From Flavobacterium sp. N1994 (lineage in GTDB: Bacteria; Bacteroidota; Bacteroidia; Flavobacteriales; Flavobacteriaceae): a stretch of DNA of 64,000 nt. Location of the stretch: positions 744,001 to 808,000 of the forward strand of contig NZ_CP109999.1 of the NCBI RefSeq assembly GCF_025947145.1, read 5' to 3'. Below are positions 63,787-64,000 of this stretch, in pieces (within the stretch, counting starts at the first letter, position 1; every line of letters begins with the position of its first letter). A program made the position numbers and the translations under genes. Below the pieces are notes generated by a model that was given only the letters and a program-made list of their open reading frames with translations, searched no databases and was not told where the DNA came from.

Positions 63787-63865
63787 TAGCCCCGATGGAA
63801 GTGGCTACCGTGTAGCGCGAACAGCGGGAAAATGGATTCCAAAAATGCCCGAACCATTCGCTCCT
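63787..63865 (+). repeat. Dispersed 3'-end element, copy 2
   Basis: This is a 79-bp copy: TAGCCCCGAT, then AGCGGGAA, then CCCGAACCATTCGCTCCT, directly at the stop of the MFS transporter gene on the minus strand (its TAG overlaps the repeat). See also 29831-29928 and 53470-53548. Confidence 0.85.
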
Positions 63866-64000
63866 AACGCTTTTTTAAATTGGGAAGTGTAAAACAAATA
63901 ATGCCAATTAAAGGGAGATAAGAACAAACTTGATACACGTATTGAATAGAAGTGTAATCGGCTAATTTACCTAGCAAAGCAGAACCTAATGCTCCCATTC
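63864..64000 (-). CDS. MFS transporter (Fsr/fosmidomycin-resistance-like), C-terminal part (runs off the window)
   Basis: The reverse frame enters from the right edge and ends at TAG (63864-63866): GALGSALLGKLADYTSIQYV, VYQVCSYLPLIGIICFTLPN and LKKR at the end. The pattern is the last two helices of MFS transporters such as Fsr; the match is by memory of Bacteroidota homologs. About 45 residues are visible. Confidence 0.65.
   Translation of the reverse strand, partial: MGALGSALLGKLADYTSIQYVYQVCSYLPLIGIICFTLPNLKKR

Noticed and set aside
1..64000. tRNA, rRNA, tmRNA or RNase P RNA genes
   Set aside because: I saw no convincing cloverleaf with conserved T-loop bases or rRNA-like stretch by reading; a tRNAscan-SE or Infernal run would settle this.

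Overview
This window looks like chromosomal DNA of a Flavobacteriaceae bacterium, most likely the genus Flavobacterium. It is AT-rich and its gene set is typical of that family (two rhomboids next to mutL, TTG-started recF, the rpmB-rpmG-DUF4295-ftsY block, cinA, secA, DUF5686 and carboxypeptidase-D-like outer-membrane proteins). Several secreted proteins end in type IX secretion (T9SS) sorting domains. Many upstream regions carry the Bacteroidota -7 box TAnnTTTG. I saw no rRNA, tRNA, transposase, prophage or CRISPR array.

Layout. 1-5.3 kb (minus strand): start of an endonuclease/exonuclease/phosphatase-like membrane protein, two rhomboids, mutL, ribH and a TPR membrane protein. 5.4-14.3 kb (plus): recF, a rhodanese-thioredoxin lipoprotein, DUF2461, glycosyltransferase plus asparagine synthase, murB, a PaiB-like protein, a membrane glycosyltransferase and an ECF sigma factor. 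14.3-22.2 kb: a 42-bp tandem repeat, a TonB-like protein, a serine hydrolase, CvfB-like protein (minus), a second ECF sigma factor with a membrane partner, and a multi-PAS histidine kinase with its response regulator. 22.2-31.7 kb (mostly minus): lipid, Nudix, DciA-like, FtsY, ribosomal L28/L33, CinA, Hpt, FAH and exonuclease genes.

31.7-38.3 kb is an accessory region. Two transcription units encoding exported proteins are each preceded by the same roughly 290-bp non-coding segment. The two copies keep an H-type pseudoknot and a long hairpin with an identical 15-nt loop, and several paired positions differ by compensatory changes. The copies even share the first codons of the downstream signal peptide. 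I consider this the best candidate for an undescribed element: a structured leader RNA or riboswitch, or an exchangeable expression cassette. A 21-bp tandem repeat that reads as heptads lies between the two units.

38.3-40.8 kb holds a 2-oxo acid dehydrogenase E2 and a glycosyltransferase. 40.9-47.8 kb is a second accessory block. A duplicated start of the neighbouring ABC-F gene brackets a pseudogene with two in-frame stops, a truncated secreted glycine-rich protein, a 1752-residue T9SS surface protein with two repeat arrays, and a fragment resembling an XRE regulator.

47.8-64 kb: ABC-F, a BamA-like barrel, a methyltransferase, a LolD/MacB-like ABC ATPase, cobalamin adenosyltransferase, DUF2795, secA, an AraC regulator, a T9SS arylsulfotransferase, an RCC1-repeat T9SS protein, a GlcD-like oxidase and the end of an Fsr-like MFS transporter. 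A dispersed element of about 79-98 bp occurs three times, each time directly after a gene's stop codon and in the same orientation relative to that gene.
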